Below, in pieces: positions 9,487 to 18,532 of a DNA stretch of 64,000 nucleotides. Source of the DNA: Salegentibacter flavus (GTDB lineage Bacteria; Bacteroidota; Bacteroidia; Flavobacteriales; Flavobacteriaceae); the NCBI RefSeq assembly GCF_900115145.1, contig NZ_FOVL01000009.1, positions 44,488-108,487 on the forward strand, written 5' to 3'. Both the position numbers and the translations under genes were made by a program. The notes beneath the pieces are model-generated. The model saw nothing but the letters and a program-made list of their open reading frames with translations, was not told the origin of the DNA and ran no database searches. Position 1 is the stretch's first letter. Each line of letters begins with the position of its first letter.

Positions 9487-9563
9487 TCATAATCAGTATA
9501 GGGGTAATAAACTTTGATTATATTTAAAAAAAATCTGTTACACGCTAAATAGCCTTGTTTCCC

Positions 9564-12374
9564 TTGAAGTATTTTATATTTTACCTGCTGCTCATTACAG
9601 GAATAGGTTTGGGTTTTTCTCAAAACTCTATTACTATCGATGCGCAGTTAAATGACTCCCTGAGAACCTTTGATATTCAGCAGGAGATCATTTACAAGAA
9701 CGAAAGTAAAGATACATTAAGGGAAATTTATTTAAATGACTGGGCGAATGCTTTCAGCAGTAAATCCACTCCCCTGGCCCGAAGGTTTGCTGAAGAATTT
9801 TCCCGACGCTTTCATTTTTCAAAGGAAATTGAAAGAGGAGGTACTTCCATAAATTCGCTTTCTCAAAAATCTGGTAATGCCCTTACCTGGAGCAGGCCGG
9901 AATTACATCCCGATATTATTAAAGTTGAATTACCACAGGCTTTACCACCGGGAGAAGAATTTGAAATTCATCTGGATTATAAGTTAAAAATCCCATCTGA
10001 TAAGTTTACCCGATACGGGGTAGACAATGTTGGGAATTACAAGTTAAGATACTGGTATATCAATTTAGCGGTATACCGGGATGGTTGGCAGATTTTTAGT
10101 CATCGTAACCTTGACAATCAATTCACTACGCCGGCTAGACTTAACATCACCCTGAGCATTCCTCAAAACCTCTATATTGCGAGTGCTCTGGCCAAAAGAA
10201 GTTCCCATACCCCAAACGGTATAAAAACCGTTCAACTTGTAGGACTGGACAGGACAGAATCTAAACTCTACCTTACAAAAAGTTATCTCTTTGACTCTGA
10301 ATACGCCCACTCCCACGAAATTCTAACCGATGTAGAAGACGATGGGCTCCAGCCGATAGTAAAAAATGCCATTCTCGACAGAATAATAAAGTTCATTTAT
10401 CAGCGTCTGGGAACTTATCCCCATAGTACCTTATTTGTTACTCAGGAGGATTATTTAAACAGTCCAATCTATGGTCTCAACCAACTCCCGGGTTTCTTAA
10501 GGCCCTACCCAGATAGTTTTCAGTATGATATCAAACAGTTTAAGACCATAGTTAACAACCTGTTGAATAATTCAATTCAGGTAAATCCACGGGATGAACA
10601 GTGGGTTAAAGATGCTATTCTCATTTCTCTTATGATGGATTATGTGGACACGTATTATCCCAGGATGAAGTTAATTGGGAACCTAAGTGATATTATTGGA
10701 ATTAGATGGTTTCACGCCGCCGACCTGGAATTTAATGACCAGTACCAGTTTCTCCATATGAATACGGCAAGACTCAATCTGGATCAGCCACTGGCTACCT
10801 CTCAGGATTCCCTCATAAAATTTAATATAAATATTGCAAACCCATACAAAGCCGGGGTAGGAATAAAATACCTGGAGGATTACGTTGAAAGTGACGCTAT
10901 AAAAAATTCCATTCAGAAGTTCTATAAAGAAAAAAGCATGGAGCCGGTTTCAGAAAAAGATTTTGAATCCTATCTGGAAGAAGGAACTGATAAAGATATC
11001 TCCTGGTTTTTTGAGGAATATGTAGCTAAGAATGAAAAAATTGATTTCAGAATAAATAATCTGGTAAAGACAAAAGATTCGCTAAAAGTAACTGTCCTGA
11101 ACAAACGCAGAAACGGTTTCCCCGTTTCTCTCTATGGCCTTAACGATGGACAAATCGTTTATAAAACCTGGGTGGATGATTTTGAAAGAGAAAAGACCGT
11201 AAATATTCCCCGAAAAGATATAGACCGGCTTGCCTTGAACTATGAAGGAATAATACCTGAAATTAATCAGCGTGATAATTATAAACGGGTAACCACATTA
11301 TTTAATAAGCCCCTGCAATTCAGACTATTACAGGATATTGAAGATCCGCGTTATACGCAGGTTTTCTTTATGCCAGAATTCGATTATAACCTTTATGACG
11401 GTGTTTCTATTGGGCCCAAGATGTACAACAAAACCTTCCTGAATAAAAATTTCCAATTCAGTATTTCTCCTAAATACGGGTTTAACAGTAAAACCATTGT
11501 GGGTTCTGCCTCTTTATTATACAACCAACAATTTGAGAATAAAGAACTACATTCCATACGCTATGGTCTTAGTGGTTCCCGCTATTCTTATAACTATGGT
11601 CTTTTCTACGAGAAATACACTCCTTTTATTGGCTTTTACTTCAGAGACAAATACTTAAGGAATAATGAACGGCAACGTTTACTTATCAGGAATGTAAATG
11701 TAAGAAGGGATAAAAATCCCGCTGTTCCAATGGCCCGGCCAGATTATAATGTTTTCAACATTAATTATCAGTACAGCAAACCACATTTGGTAGACTTTCA
11801 TGGGGCTTCTTTCGATTATCAGCTTGCGGAAAAATTCAGCAAAGTTTCTATGAGCCTTGAATACCGTAAACTCTTTAAAAGCAACCGGCAGATTAACCTA
11901 AGATTCTTCGCAGGAGCATTTTTATATAACGATAGTCAAAAAACCGATTATTTCAGCTTTGCCCTTGATCGCCCTACAGATTATTTGTTCGACTATAATT
12001 ATTACGGAAGAAGTCAGGGTAGCGGGCTTTTCAGCCAACAAATTATTGTTGCTGAAGGTGGTTTCAAATCTCAATTGCAACCCGAATATGCCAACCAGTG
12101 GCTTACCACGGCTAACGGGAGTACAAATTTGTGGAAATTCATCTTTGTATATGCTGATGCAGGTCTGGTAAAAAACCAGTTTGAAAGTGCGAAATTTCTC
12201 TACGATTCGGGTTTGCGCCTTAGTCTTGTAGACGATTATTTCGAGGTGTTTTTCCCGGTATATTCCAGCTTAGGTTGGGAAGTTGGTCAAAAAAATTATG
12301 ACCAAAAGATACGGTTCATCGTCTCCCTGGATATAAATACCCTTATTAAACTCTTCACCCGCCGGTGGTATTAA
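9564..12374 (+). CDS. M1-peptidase-like pseudoenzyme fused to outer-membrane beta-barrel
   Basis: The protein has about 936 residues. No ATG is suitably placed; TTG at 9564 gives the signal peptide MKYFIFYLLLITGIGLGFSQ, and a TTG at 9555 is possible. The N-terminal half looks like a gluzincin (M1 aminopeptidase) fold: a beta-sandwich, then a helical domain. The HEXXH-(18)-E zinc site is absent: the expected region reads KTIVNNLLNNSIQVNP and the following ligand helix WVKDAILISLMMDYV. Catalysis is therefore unlikely. From about residue 600 to the end there are alternating aromatic/polar strands (YGLSGSRYSYNYGLFYEKY, WLTTANGSTNLWKFIFVYA) ending in IKLFTRRWY, typical of an outer-membrane barrel. 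It stands alone, 77 bp after the LOG gene. Family assignment is by pattern; function is unknown. Confidence 0.75.
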   Translation: MKYFIFYLLLITGIGLGFSQNSITIDAQLNDSLRTFDIQQEIIYKNESKDTLREIYLNDWANAFSSKSTPLARRFAEEFSRRFHFSKEIERGGTSINSLSQKSGNALTWSRPELHPDIIKVELPQALPPGEEFEIHLDYKLKIPSDKFTRYGVDNVGNYKLRYWYINLAVYRDGWQIFSHRNLDNQFTTPARLNITLSIPQNLYIASALAKRSSHTPNGIKTVQLVGLDRTESKLYLTKSYLFDSEYAHSHEILTDVEDDGLQPIVKNAILDRIIKFIYQRLGTYPHSTLFVTQEDYLNSPIYGLNQLPGFLRPYPDSFQYDIKQFKTIVNNLLNNSIQVNPRDEQWVKDAILISLMMDYVDTYYPRMKLIGNLSDIIGIRWFHAADLEFNDQYQFLHMNTARLNLDQPLATSQDSLIKFNINIANPYKAGVGIKYLEDYVESDAIKNSIQKFYKEKSMEPVSEKDFESYLEEGTDKDISWFFEEYVAKNEKIDFRINNLVKTKDSLKVTVLNKRRNGFPVSLYGLNDGQIVYKTWVDDFEREKTVNIPRKDIDRLALNYEGIIPEINQRDNYKRVTTLFNKPLQFRLLQDIEDPRYTQVFFMPEFDYNLYDGVSIGPKMYNKTFLNKNFQFSISPKYGFNSKTIVGSASLLYNQQFENKELHSIRYGLSGSRYSYNYGLFYEKYTPFIGFYFRDKYLRNNERQRLLIRNVNVRRDKNPAVPMARPDYNVFNINYQYSKPHLVDFHGASFDYQLAEKFSKVSMSLEYRKLFKSNRQINLRFFAGAFLYNDSQKTDYFSFALDRPTDYLFDYNYYGRSQGSGLFSQQIIVAEGGFKSQLQPEYANQWLTTANGSTNLWKFIFVYADAGLVKNQFESAKFLYDSGLRLSLVDDYFEVFFPVYSSLGWEVGQKNYDQKIRFIVSLDINTLIKLFTRRWY

Positions 12375-12525
12375 CAAATATTTAAAGCATTCGCATATTT
12401 GTGCTTATAAGGTATCCAATTATGTGAAATTCACCTAAACAGTTAAACACTTCCATTTTATTTCGTAAATGACAATTTAAATTAAAAAATTTAATTATTT
12501 CGTAAAATATTCAGCTTTTAATGAA

Positions 12526-12556
12526 TTGTGTATAATTATAGTTTTCGTTACATTTG
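12526..12556 (+). promoter_or_regulatory. Bacteroidota-type promoter for E1 dehydrogenase
   Basis: TTG at 12526-12528 (-33) and TACATTTG at 12549-12556 (-7, TAnnTTTG) are separated by 20 nt, which fits the phylum's housekeeping promoter. The gene starts 16 nt downstream of the box. Confidence 0.7.
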
Positions 12557-12572
12557 TTATTCAATAAAATGA

Positions 12573-14981
12573 ATGTCCATGCAAAGCGAAACACAGACTA
12601 AAGATTCAATTTCATTTGAAGATTTCAAGGCACAAGTGATCGAAGATTACCGCATAGCGGTTACCAGCCGCGAATGCAGCTTACTGGGAAGAAGGGAGGT
12701 GCTCACCGGGAAAGCTAAATTCGGGATTTTTGGTGATGGAAAGGAAGTGCCGCAACTCGCTATGGCTAAGGCCTTTAAAAATGGCGATTTTAGGTCTGGG
12801 TATTACCGTGATCAAACCTTTATGATGGCGATCAATAAACTTAGTATTGAACAGTTTTTCGCAGGACTTTACGCCGATAATAAAATAGAAAATGAGCCTA
12901 TGTCTGCCGGAAGGCAAATGGGAGGCCATTTCTCCACTCACAGTTTAAACGAAGACGGGAGCTGGAAAAACCTGATGCAGCAAAAGAATTCCAGCGCCGA
13001 TATCTCTCCTACAGCAGGCCAGATGCCCCGACTTTTGGGTCTTGCCCAGGCATCAAAAATCTATCGCAATGTTGAAGGAATTGATGCTGAAAAATTTTCA
13101 GAAAACGGTAATGAGGTAGCTTGGGGAACCATCGGAAATGCGAGTACCAGCGAAGGTCATTTCTGGGAAGCCCTAAATGCAGCCGGAGTACTACAAGTGC
13201 CTATGGTTTTAAGCGTTTGGGATGACGAATACGGGATTTCGGTTCACGCCCGGCATCAAACTACCAAAGAAAATATTTCAGAGATCGTCAAGGGTTTTCA
13301 ACGCGATGAAGACCATAAAGGTTACGAGATAATTATTGTAAACGGCTGGGATTATGTTGCTTTGGTTGAAGCTTATGAAAAAGCAGCCACAATTGCCAGA
13401 AAAGAACATTCTCCGGTGCTTATTCACGTGAAGGAATTAACCCAACCTCAGGGCCATTCTACCTCGGGATCTCACGAGCGGTATAAAAACGAACAAAGAC
13501 TTACCTGGGAGCGGGAATATGATTGTAATGTGAAATTCAGGGAATGGATCATCAGCAATGATTTTGCTACGGAAGAAGATCTTGAAAACATCGAAAAAGA
13601 AATAAAGAAAGAGGTTCGGGAAGGTAAAAGAACCGCCTGGGATAATTATGCAAACCCAATGAAAGAGAAGCAAAAGGAGTTGATCAAACTTCTTGCGGAA
13701 ATTTCAAAATCTTCCGAAAAAAAGAATGAGATAGTAAGCCTCGCCAAAGAGTTAAAAGCAATAAAAGATCCGCTTAAAAAGGATGTGTTTTCCGCAGCCA
13801 GAAAAAGTTTACGCTTCCTTGTTCAGGACGAGCTGGCATTGAAGCAGGAACTTCTGGGTTGGATGAAAACATTTGAAGTCCTGGTAAAAGATGCCTATAG
13901 CAGCCATTTATATATGGAAAATCAATCTCCTGTTGAAGAGGTAAAACCTCAATACGGCGCAGATGCCCAGGAAGTGGACGGGCGTATTATCCTTCGTGAT
14001 AATTTCGACCAGATCTTTGGAAACAAACCGGAGACCTTAATCTTCGGAGAAGATTCCGGGGAAATTGGTGACGTGAACCAGGGCTTGGAAGGGCTTCAGA
14101 AAAAATACGGAAAACTTCGGGTAGCCGATGTAGGAATTCGTGAAGCAACAATTTTAGGTCAGGGAATTGGGATGTCGATGCGGGGCCTTCGTCCAATTGC
14201 AGAGGTCCAGTATTTAGATTATTTAATGTATGCCCTGCAAACCATTAGTGACGATCTTTCTACCTTGCAATACCGTACCAAAGGAAAACAAAAAGCTCCG
14301 CTTATTATAAGAACCCGTGGTCACAGATTGGAAGGAATCTGGCATAGTGGCTCCCCAATGGGTGGTATTTTAAACCTGGTACGCGGAATTTATGTTCTCG
14401 TTCCAAGAAATATGACCAAAGCGGCAGGATTCTACAACTCCCTTCTCGAGCAGGATACGCCGGCACTCCTTGTGGAATGCCTGAACGGATACCGCCTAAA
14501 AGAAAAAATGCCTGAAAACCTGGCTGAGATACGCACTCCTTTTGGGAAAGTAGAAACGGTAAAAGAAGGGAAAGACATTACTCTGGTTTCCTACGGTTCT
14601 ACTCTAAGAATTGTTGAGCAAACCGCCCACGAGCTGGAAGAATTCGGGATCAATGCTGAAGTTATTGATATACAATCCCTGCTTCCATTCGATTTAGATC
14701 ACGATATTGTAAAAAGCGTAGAAAAGACCAATCGTCTTCTCGTGATAGATGAAGATGTTCCAGGAGGAGCTTCAGCATTTATTCTGGATAAAGTGCTCAA
14801 CGAACAAAATGCATACAGATTCCTGGATAGTAAGCCAGATACTTTAACGGCAAAAGAACACCGTCCTGCCTATGGTACCGATGGCGATTATTTTTCAAAA
14901 CCATCATCTGATGATATCTTTGAAAAAGTTTACAGCATTTTTCACGAAGTAAATCCTGAAAAATATCCAAAACTTAGATAA
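12573..14981 (+). CDS. 2-oxoacid dehydrogenase E1 component, fused alpha and beta
   Basis: One 802-residue chain joins the alpha (about 1-390) and beta (about 460-802) parts of a thiamine-diphosphate E1 of the branched-chain 2-oxoacid/pyruvate type. The alpha part shows GHSTSGSHERYK, the phosphorylation-loop-like segment near the active site. The beta part shows FGEDSGEIGDVNQGLEGLQ and RTRGHRLEGIWHSGSPMG. E1 decarboxylates the 2-oxoacid and passes the acyl group to E2 lipoyl domains; E2 and E3 are not in the window. The usual TPP-metal motif GDG...N reads GNASTSEG...WDDEYG, with Asp and Asn apparently exchanged. I believe this is common in the fused Bacteroidota type. Start ATG at 12573; ATG at 12579 is equally possible. 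It has its own promoter and terminator, so it is monocistronic. Confidence 0.9.
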   Translation: MSMQSETQTKDSISFEDFKAQVIEDYRIAVTSRECSLLGRREVLTGKAKFGIFGDGKEVPQLAMAKAFKNGDFRSGYYRDQTFMMAINKLSIEQFFAGLYADNKIENEPMSAGRQMGGHFSTHSLNEDGSWKNLMQQKNSSADISPTAGQMPRLLGLAQASKIYRNVEGIDAEKFSENGNEVAWGTIGNASTSEGHFWEALNAAGVLQVPMVLSVWDDEYGISVHARHQTTKENISEIVKGFQRDEDHKGYEIIIVNGWDYVALVEAYEKAATIARKEHSPVLIHVKELTQPQGHSTSGSHERYKNEQRLTWEREYDCNVKFREWIISNDFATEEDLENIEKEIKKEVREGKRTAWDNYANPMKEKQKELIKLLAEISKSSEKKNEIVSLAKELKAIKDPLKKDVFSAARKSLRFLVQDELALKQELLGWMKTFEVLVKDAYSSHLYMENQSPVEEVKPQYGADAQEVDGRIILRDNFDQIFGNKPETLIFGEDSGEIGDVNQGLEGLQKKYGKLRVADVGIREATILGQGIGMSMRGLRPIAEVQYLDYLMYALQTISDDLSTLQYRTKGKQKAPLIIRTRGHRLEGIWHSGSPMGGILNLVRGIYVLVPRNMTKAAGFYNSLLEQDTPALLVECLNGYRLKEKMPENLAEIRTPFGKVETVKEGKDITLVSYGSTLRIVEQTAHELEEFGINAEVIDIQSLLPFDLDHDIVKSVEKTNRLLVIDEDVPGGASAFILDKVLNEQNAYRFLDSKPDTLTAKEHRPAYGTDGDYFSKPSSDDIFEKVYSIFHEVNPEKYPKLR

Positions 14982-15002
14982 AAAATTAATTAGTTAAAGG
15001 TG

Positions 15003-15038
15003 AAAAGCCACGGATAATTAAATAAATCCGTGGCTTTT
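15003..15038. terminator. Bidirectional terminator between E1 and PH-domain gene
   Basis: AAAAGCCACGGAT (15003-15015) pairs perfectly with ATCCGTGGCTTTT (15026-15038) across a 10-nt loop, with T-runs on both strands. It lies between the convergent genes ending at 14981 and 15072. Confidence 0.9.
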
Positions 15039-15071
15039 TTATTCCGATTTTTTAAGAACGGCCTTACTTTC

Positions 15072-16595
15072 TCACATCCAGTTTTTTGAAGTAACTTCTG
15101 CCTTATACAATACATAATTTATGTAAGGCAAAACCTCCTTAGCAACCGCATAAAATCTTAGATCGCCTCCGGCAGTATGAAATACGATATTTACCAGGTT
15201 TCTTCGGCGATACCAGATTGGTTGCTTCACACTAATAGATTGTATTTTAAACAATTCCAGGGTTTCTTCGGTCTTATTCCAAAATCCCTTTTTCTTTTGT
15301 AAGAATTCCTCGGTTACTATTAGTTTTCGGGCTTTAAATGCAAGTATTTGTAAACTTACAGCAGCAATAATATATAAGCCCGCCAGAACCAGAACCGCCC
15401 AGAATTGCAATTTTATAAAATCTGTAAAATACCATAAAGACAGGAAGACCAACACAGGCAACATCGCCAGTGAAATTTTCCGGAATAACAATAACTTATC
15501 CGGTTTAAAAATAGTTCTGAAGCTGGATTCAGAAGATTCAGGATATAAAAAATATTTTATTCTTTTTACGATCCCTTTTCCTAATCCGGGAATCTTTATT
15601 TTATTTTTCTGAAGTTCATTCTCACTACTGGATAAGGAAATCTGGGCTTCGTAAAGATTTAAACGCCCCTGAACAGGATTTGTTTTGATTCGCATCAACT
15701 GAAGCCTTCTGGGTTGCAGGGAAACTTTGGTATTGGTCTTCAAACCCATTTCTACCTCCATTTTATTCTTATTCTGCTGAATTTTTAAACCGTAATATTT
15801 AATAAAAACTTCAATAATTGTAATACTGATACTCAACAGCAAAAGCAGTACAAAAAGCATCGCTAGGAAGCCGATGGATTGCAATACCCCTGAAAACTGA
15901 GAGACATAAACTTCAACATCCTCCATCCGATCTTCAAAATAAGTATTTATCCTGTTGTAAATTGTCATTACAAAAACGAAAATAAAAGACAGACCGCGTA
16001 AATAATTGGTGCTTATCCCAATTTTCAGTAATGTAAAAACTCCAACTTTATGGGTCCAGGCTTCCTGGCTTTCTCCTTCTATTGTAGATTCCTTACCAAA
16101 TTGTTCTGTTTCAGTTTTCTCAGATTTAGCCTTTAAAAGAATTTTCGAAAGCCTGTTAGCATCCTCTCCGGAAATAGCTTTTATCTCCACTTCCTTTTGA
16201 TTGCTTCCGGCGGTATCTATTACGAGGCTATAAACCTTTATCAATCTTTGCAGAATAGATCGCTTAAAATAAACTTGCTGGATCTTATCAAAAGGAATCG
16301 CGGTGTTTTCCGTAGAAAAAACCCCTTTTTCCAAAATAAATTCTTCCCGCTCATAATCAATATAAAAAATAAACCTGCGATAATACAGGTAGCTATAGAT
16401 TAAGGTCAAAACTAATAATACAAGCAAACCTAAGCCGGTGTAGATTAAAGTAGTTTTACTAGGGCTACTTAATAATAAATAGGCACCCAGAGCCCAAAAC
16501 ATTCTAAATAATTTATAAAGACTGGAAAGGTAAATTAGAAGAATCCCGGCTATGGATTGGTGCTGGGTGGTGCTATAGGCTTCAGGATTCATCAT
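15072..16595 (-). CDS. Membrane protein with repeated bacterial PH domains (YdbT-like)
   Basis: The protein has 507 residues and three pairs of membrane segments (about 15-65, 195-260 and 370-415). Each pair is followed by a bacterial PH-like (DUF304/bPH2) module such as RRFIFYIDYEREEFILEKGVF with the following IPFDKIQQVYFK. This is the three-module arrangement of B. subtilis YdbT. The start overlaps the upstream YdbS-like gene by 14 bp, and that gene overlaps menB by 13 bp, so all three are probably one transcript. YdbS/YdbT homologues are linked to resistance against some bacteriocins, but the biochemical role is unknown. It ends in front of a shared bidirectional terminator. Confidence 0.85.
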   Translation of the reverse strand: MMNPEAYSTTQHQSIAGILLIYLSSLYKLFRMFWALGAYLLLSSPSKTTLIYTGLGLLVLLVLTLIYSYLYYRRFIFYIDYEREEFILEKGVFSTENTAIPFDKIQQVYFKRSILQRLIKVYSLVIDTAGSNQKEVEIKAISGEDANRLSKILLKAKSEKTETEQFGKESTIEGESQEAWTHKVGVFTLLKIGISTNYLRGLSFIFVFVMTIYNRINTYFEDRMEDVEVYVSQFSGVLQSIGFLAMLFVLLLLLSISITIIEVFIKYYGLKIQQNKNKMEVEMGLKTNTKVSLQPRRLQLMRIKTNPVQGRLNLYEAQISLSSSENELQKNKIKIPGLGKGIVKRIKYFLYPESSESSFRTIFKPDKLLLFRKISLAMLPVLVFLSLWYFTDFIKLQFWAVLVLAGLYIIAAVSLQILAFKARKLIVTEEFLQKKKGFWNKTEETLELFKIQSISVKQPIWYRRRNLVNIVFHTAGGDLRFYAVAKEVLPYINYVLYKAEVTSKNWM

Positions 16596-17109
16596 TGGAG
16601 ATCTTTACCGCAATGGCTTCTTTTAATTTGAGTGCCATTTCCGGTTCTAATCCGGGAATGGTGATATCGCTCCCACTTCCTCCGGCGGTAAAAACATTGA
16701 GGCTGGAAATGCCTAAAACCTTATCCCACACCCCTCGTGAAATTGAAGCGTGTTGCACCCTGTTAAATGGAATTACAGTTGTCTTATTGAAAATAAAACC
16801 TCTTCTGTAAATAATGTCTTTTTCCCTTATGGAATAACCCAAAGTTTGAAGCAGCTTATAATTGTTCCAAAACCGGAATACAAAAGCTATTAAAATAATT
16901 GAAAAAATAAGCCCTGACTGCAGAGGATCTAGCTGAAAAAACCAGAAAACACCTAGCGCAATAAACAAGACGAGCATAAAAATGCCCGTCTGAATATTCA
17001 TTTTTATAAGATACTTAGACGAAACTGAAGAAAAAGCTACCGACTCATATTTGGGTAAAGAAGCTAAATCTATCTGTTCGTTATTAAAATCTTGGGCTAT
17101 GGGATCCAT
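16582..17109 (-). CDS. Small membrane protein with one bacterial PH domain (YdbS-like)
   Basis: The protein has 175 residues. Two adjacent hydrophobic segments (IFMLVLFIALGVFWFF and LIFSIILIAFVFRFW) lie near residues 40-85. They are followed by a bPH2 domain containing IREKDIIYRRGFIFNKTTVI and then PFNRVQHASISRGVWDKVLG, which is strongly conserved in this family. Pairing with a larger multi-PH partner immediately downstream (14-bp overlap) matches the ydbS-ydbT gene pair. The upstream overlap with menB is 13 bp, so expression is probably translationally coupled. The protein should be in the inner membrane with the PH domain cytoplasmic; the exact function is unknown. Confidence 0.85.
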   Translation of the reverse strand: MDPIAQDFNNEQIDLASLPKYESVAFSSVSSKYLIKMNIQTGIFMLVLFIALGVFWFFQLDPLQSGLIFSIILIAFVFRFWNNYKLLQTLGYSIREKDIIYRRGFIFNKTTVIPFNRVQHASISRGVWDKVLGISSLNVFTAGGSGSDITIPGLEPEMALKLKEAIAVKISNDES

Positions 17110-17936
17110 TTTTTATCAAAATTAGGTTTTCTTTTTTCCAGAAAAGCATCACGTCCTTCTTTGGCTTCATCGGTCATATAGGCAAGACGCGTAACTTCTC
17201 CTGCAAAAACCTGCTGACCAACCATTCCGTCATCGGTCATATTCATGGCGAATTTCAACATTTTTATAGAAGTTGGCGATTTTTCCATAATTTCCTGCGC
17301 CCATTCATAAGCGGTATCTTCCAGCACATCGTGCGGAATTACCGCATTAACCATTCCCATTTCGTAAGCTTCCTGGGCTGAGTAATTTCTTCCGAGGAAA
17401 AAGATCTCACGGGCTTTCTTCTGGCCTACCATTTTCGCAAGATAAGCCGATCCATACCCGGCATCAAAACTGGTTACATCGGCATCGGTTTGTTTGAAAA
17501 TAGCGTGTTCCTTACTGGCAAGCGTTAGGTCGCAAACCACGTGCAAACTATGCCCGCCACCTACAGCCCAACCGGGAACCACGCAAATAACAGCTTTCGG
17601 CATAAACCGAATTAGACGTTGAACTTCCAAAATATTCAGGCGGTGATAACCATCTTCCCCAACATAACCCTGGTGCCCGCGTGCTTTTTGATCACCTCCG
17701 CTGCAAAATGCCCACTTCCCATCCTTAGCTGAAGGTCCTTCTGCTGAAAGCAAAACAACGCCAACAGAAGTATCCTCGTGGGCATTATGAAAGGCATCCA
17801 GTAACTCGCTGGTAGTCTTAGGCCTGAAGGCATTTCTAACCTCCGGGCGGTTAAAAGCTATACGGGCTACCCCATTGGCTTTCTTATAGGTTATATCTTC
17901 ATATTCTTTAACTGTTTTCCAGTCTATTTTGCTCAT
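17097..17936 (-). CDS. menB: 1,4-dihydroxy-2-naphthoyl-CoA synthase
   Basis: The protein has 279 residues and belongs to the crotonase fold. It converts o-succinylbenzoyl-CoA to 1,4-dihydroxy-2-naphthoyl-CoA in menaquinone synthesis. Identifying segments are YKKANGVARIAFNRPEVRNA, the oxyanion-hole region CSGGDQKARGHQGYVG (typical of MenB rather than generic enoyl-CoA hydratases) and GWAVGGGHSLHVVCDLTLA. TSFDAGYGSAYLAK corresponds to the active-site loop with the conserved Asp/Tyr region. The length is usual for MenB. It heads an apparent unit with two PH-domain genes and is 2 kb away from menD/menF, so the pathway genes are split. Menaquinone is the respiratory quinone of this phylum, which fits. 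Confidence 0.95.
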   Translation of the reverse strand: MSKIDWKTVKEYEDITYKKANGVARIAFNRPEVRNAFRPKTTSELLDAFHNAHEDTSVGVVLLSAEGPSAKDGKWAFCSGGDQKARGHQGYVGEDGYHRLNILEVQRLIRFMPKAVICVVPGWAVGGGHSLHVVCDLTLASKEHAIFKQTDADVTSFDAGYGSAYLAKMVGQKKAREIFFLGRNYSAQEAYEMGMVNAVIPHDVLEDTAYEWAQEIMEKSPTSIKMLKFAMNMTDDGMVGQQVFAGEVTRLAYMTDEAKEGRDAFLEKRKPNFDKKWIP

Positions 17937-18007
17937 AAGTTCTATTTTAATGTAAAAATAAGATTTTTTGATGCTTCCGAAGAATTTAAAATTTAAACAA
18001 AAGCGCT

Positions 18008-18015
18008 TAGATTTG
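18008..18015 (+). promoter_or_regulatory. -7 box (TAGATTTG) for small secreted protein gene
   Basis: TAGATTTG matches TAnnTTTG, 35 nt upstream of the ATG at 18050. No -33 TTG is found at the expected distance, so the call is tentative. Confidence 0.4.
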
Positions 18016-18049
18016 CATTGTTTTTGATATAATTACAAAAAACTCCCAA

Positions 18050-18532
18050 ATGAAATTCCGCTTACTTTTTCTTTTTTTCTTCTTCTCTGGTATTTCAGGC
18101 CTTGTAGCTCAGGAATTTGAAGCCTGGAATGCCGCCGATTTTGAATTGAACCGGAAGGAACTCAACCGAAGCCTGGAATATTTTGATTTTGGATTTGAGA
18201 AATCTAACTTTAATTTACCCAATGGAAAATTCCTTAATATAAACCAAAATAAAAGAAACGGAATAGATATCGTTGCCCTAATCGATGAAAAGAATAACTA
18301 CCGGCAGCGCACTGTAGATATTGGTTCGCCCATCCCTAAAAAGGAAAGAAAGGATTTTGAAATCTCTAATAACACTGGATTGTACAACCGGGCTGAAGTA
18401 GAAAACGAGGCCCTTAATTCAAACCCCTATTACCGAAACCAACGAATTTACCAAAACGCTCTCCACAACTCAGCAGTGAGAAGCATGTATGGGCGCAGAC
18501 CATATTATTCTCCTTACGGCAGGTATTATTGA
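18050..18532 (+). CDS. Small secreted protein of unknown function
   Basis: The protein has 160 residues. A clear Sec signal peptide (MKFRLLFLFFFFSGISGLVA, cleavage before QEFEAW) precedes a mature part of about 140 residues rich in Asn, Tyr and Arg, ending YGRRPYYSPYGRYY. The Tyr/Arg-rich tail and absence of cysteines suggest a periplasmic or surface protein with a flexible end. I do not recognise the family. It lies alone between menB (divergent) and the S1-domain gene (convergent, sharing 7 bp at the 3' ends). Confidence 0.75.
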   Translation: MKFRLLFLFFFFSGISGLVAQEFEAWNAADFELNRKELNRSLEYFDFGFEKSNFNLPNGKFLNINQNKRNGIDIVALIDEKNNYRQRTVDIGSPIPKKERKDFEISNNTGLYNRAEVENEALNSNPYYRNQRIYQNALHNSAVRSMYGRRPYYSPYGRYY

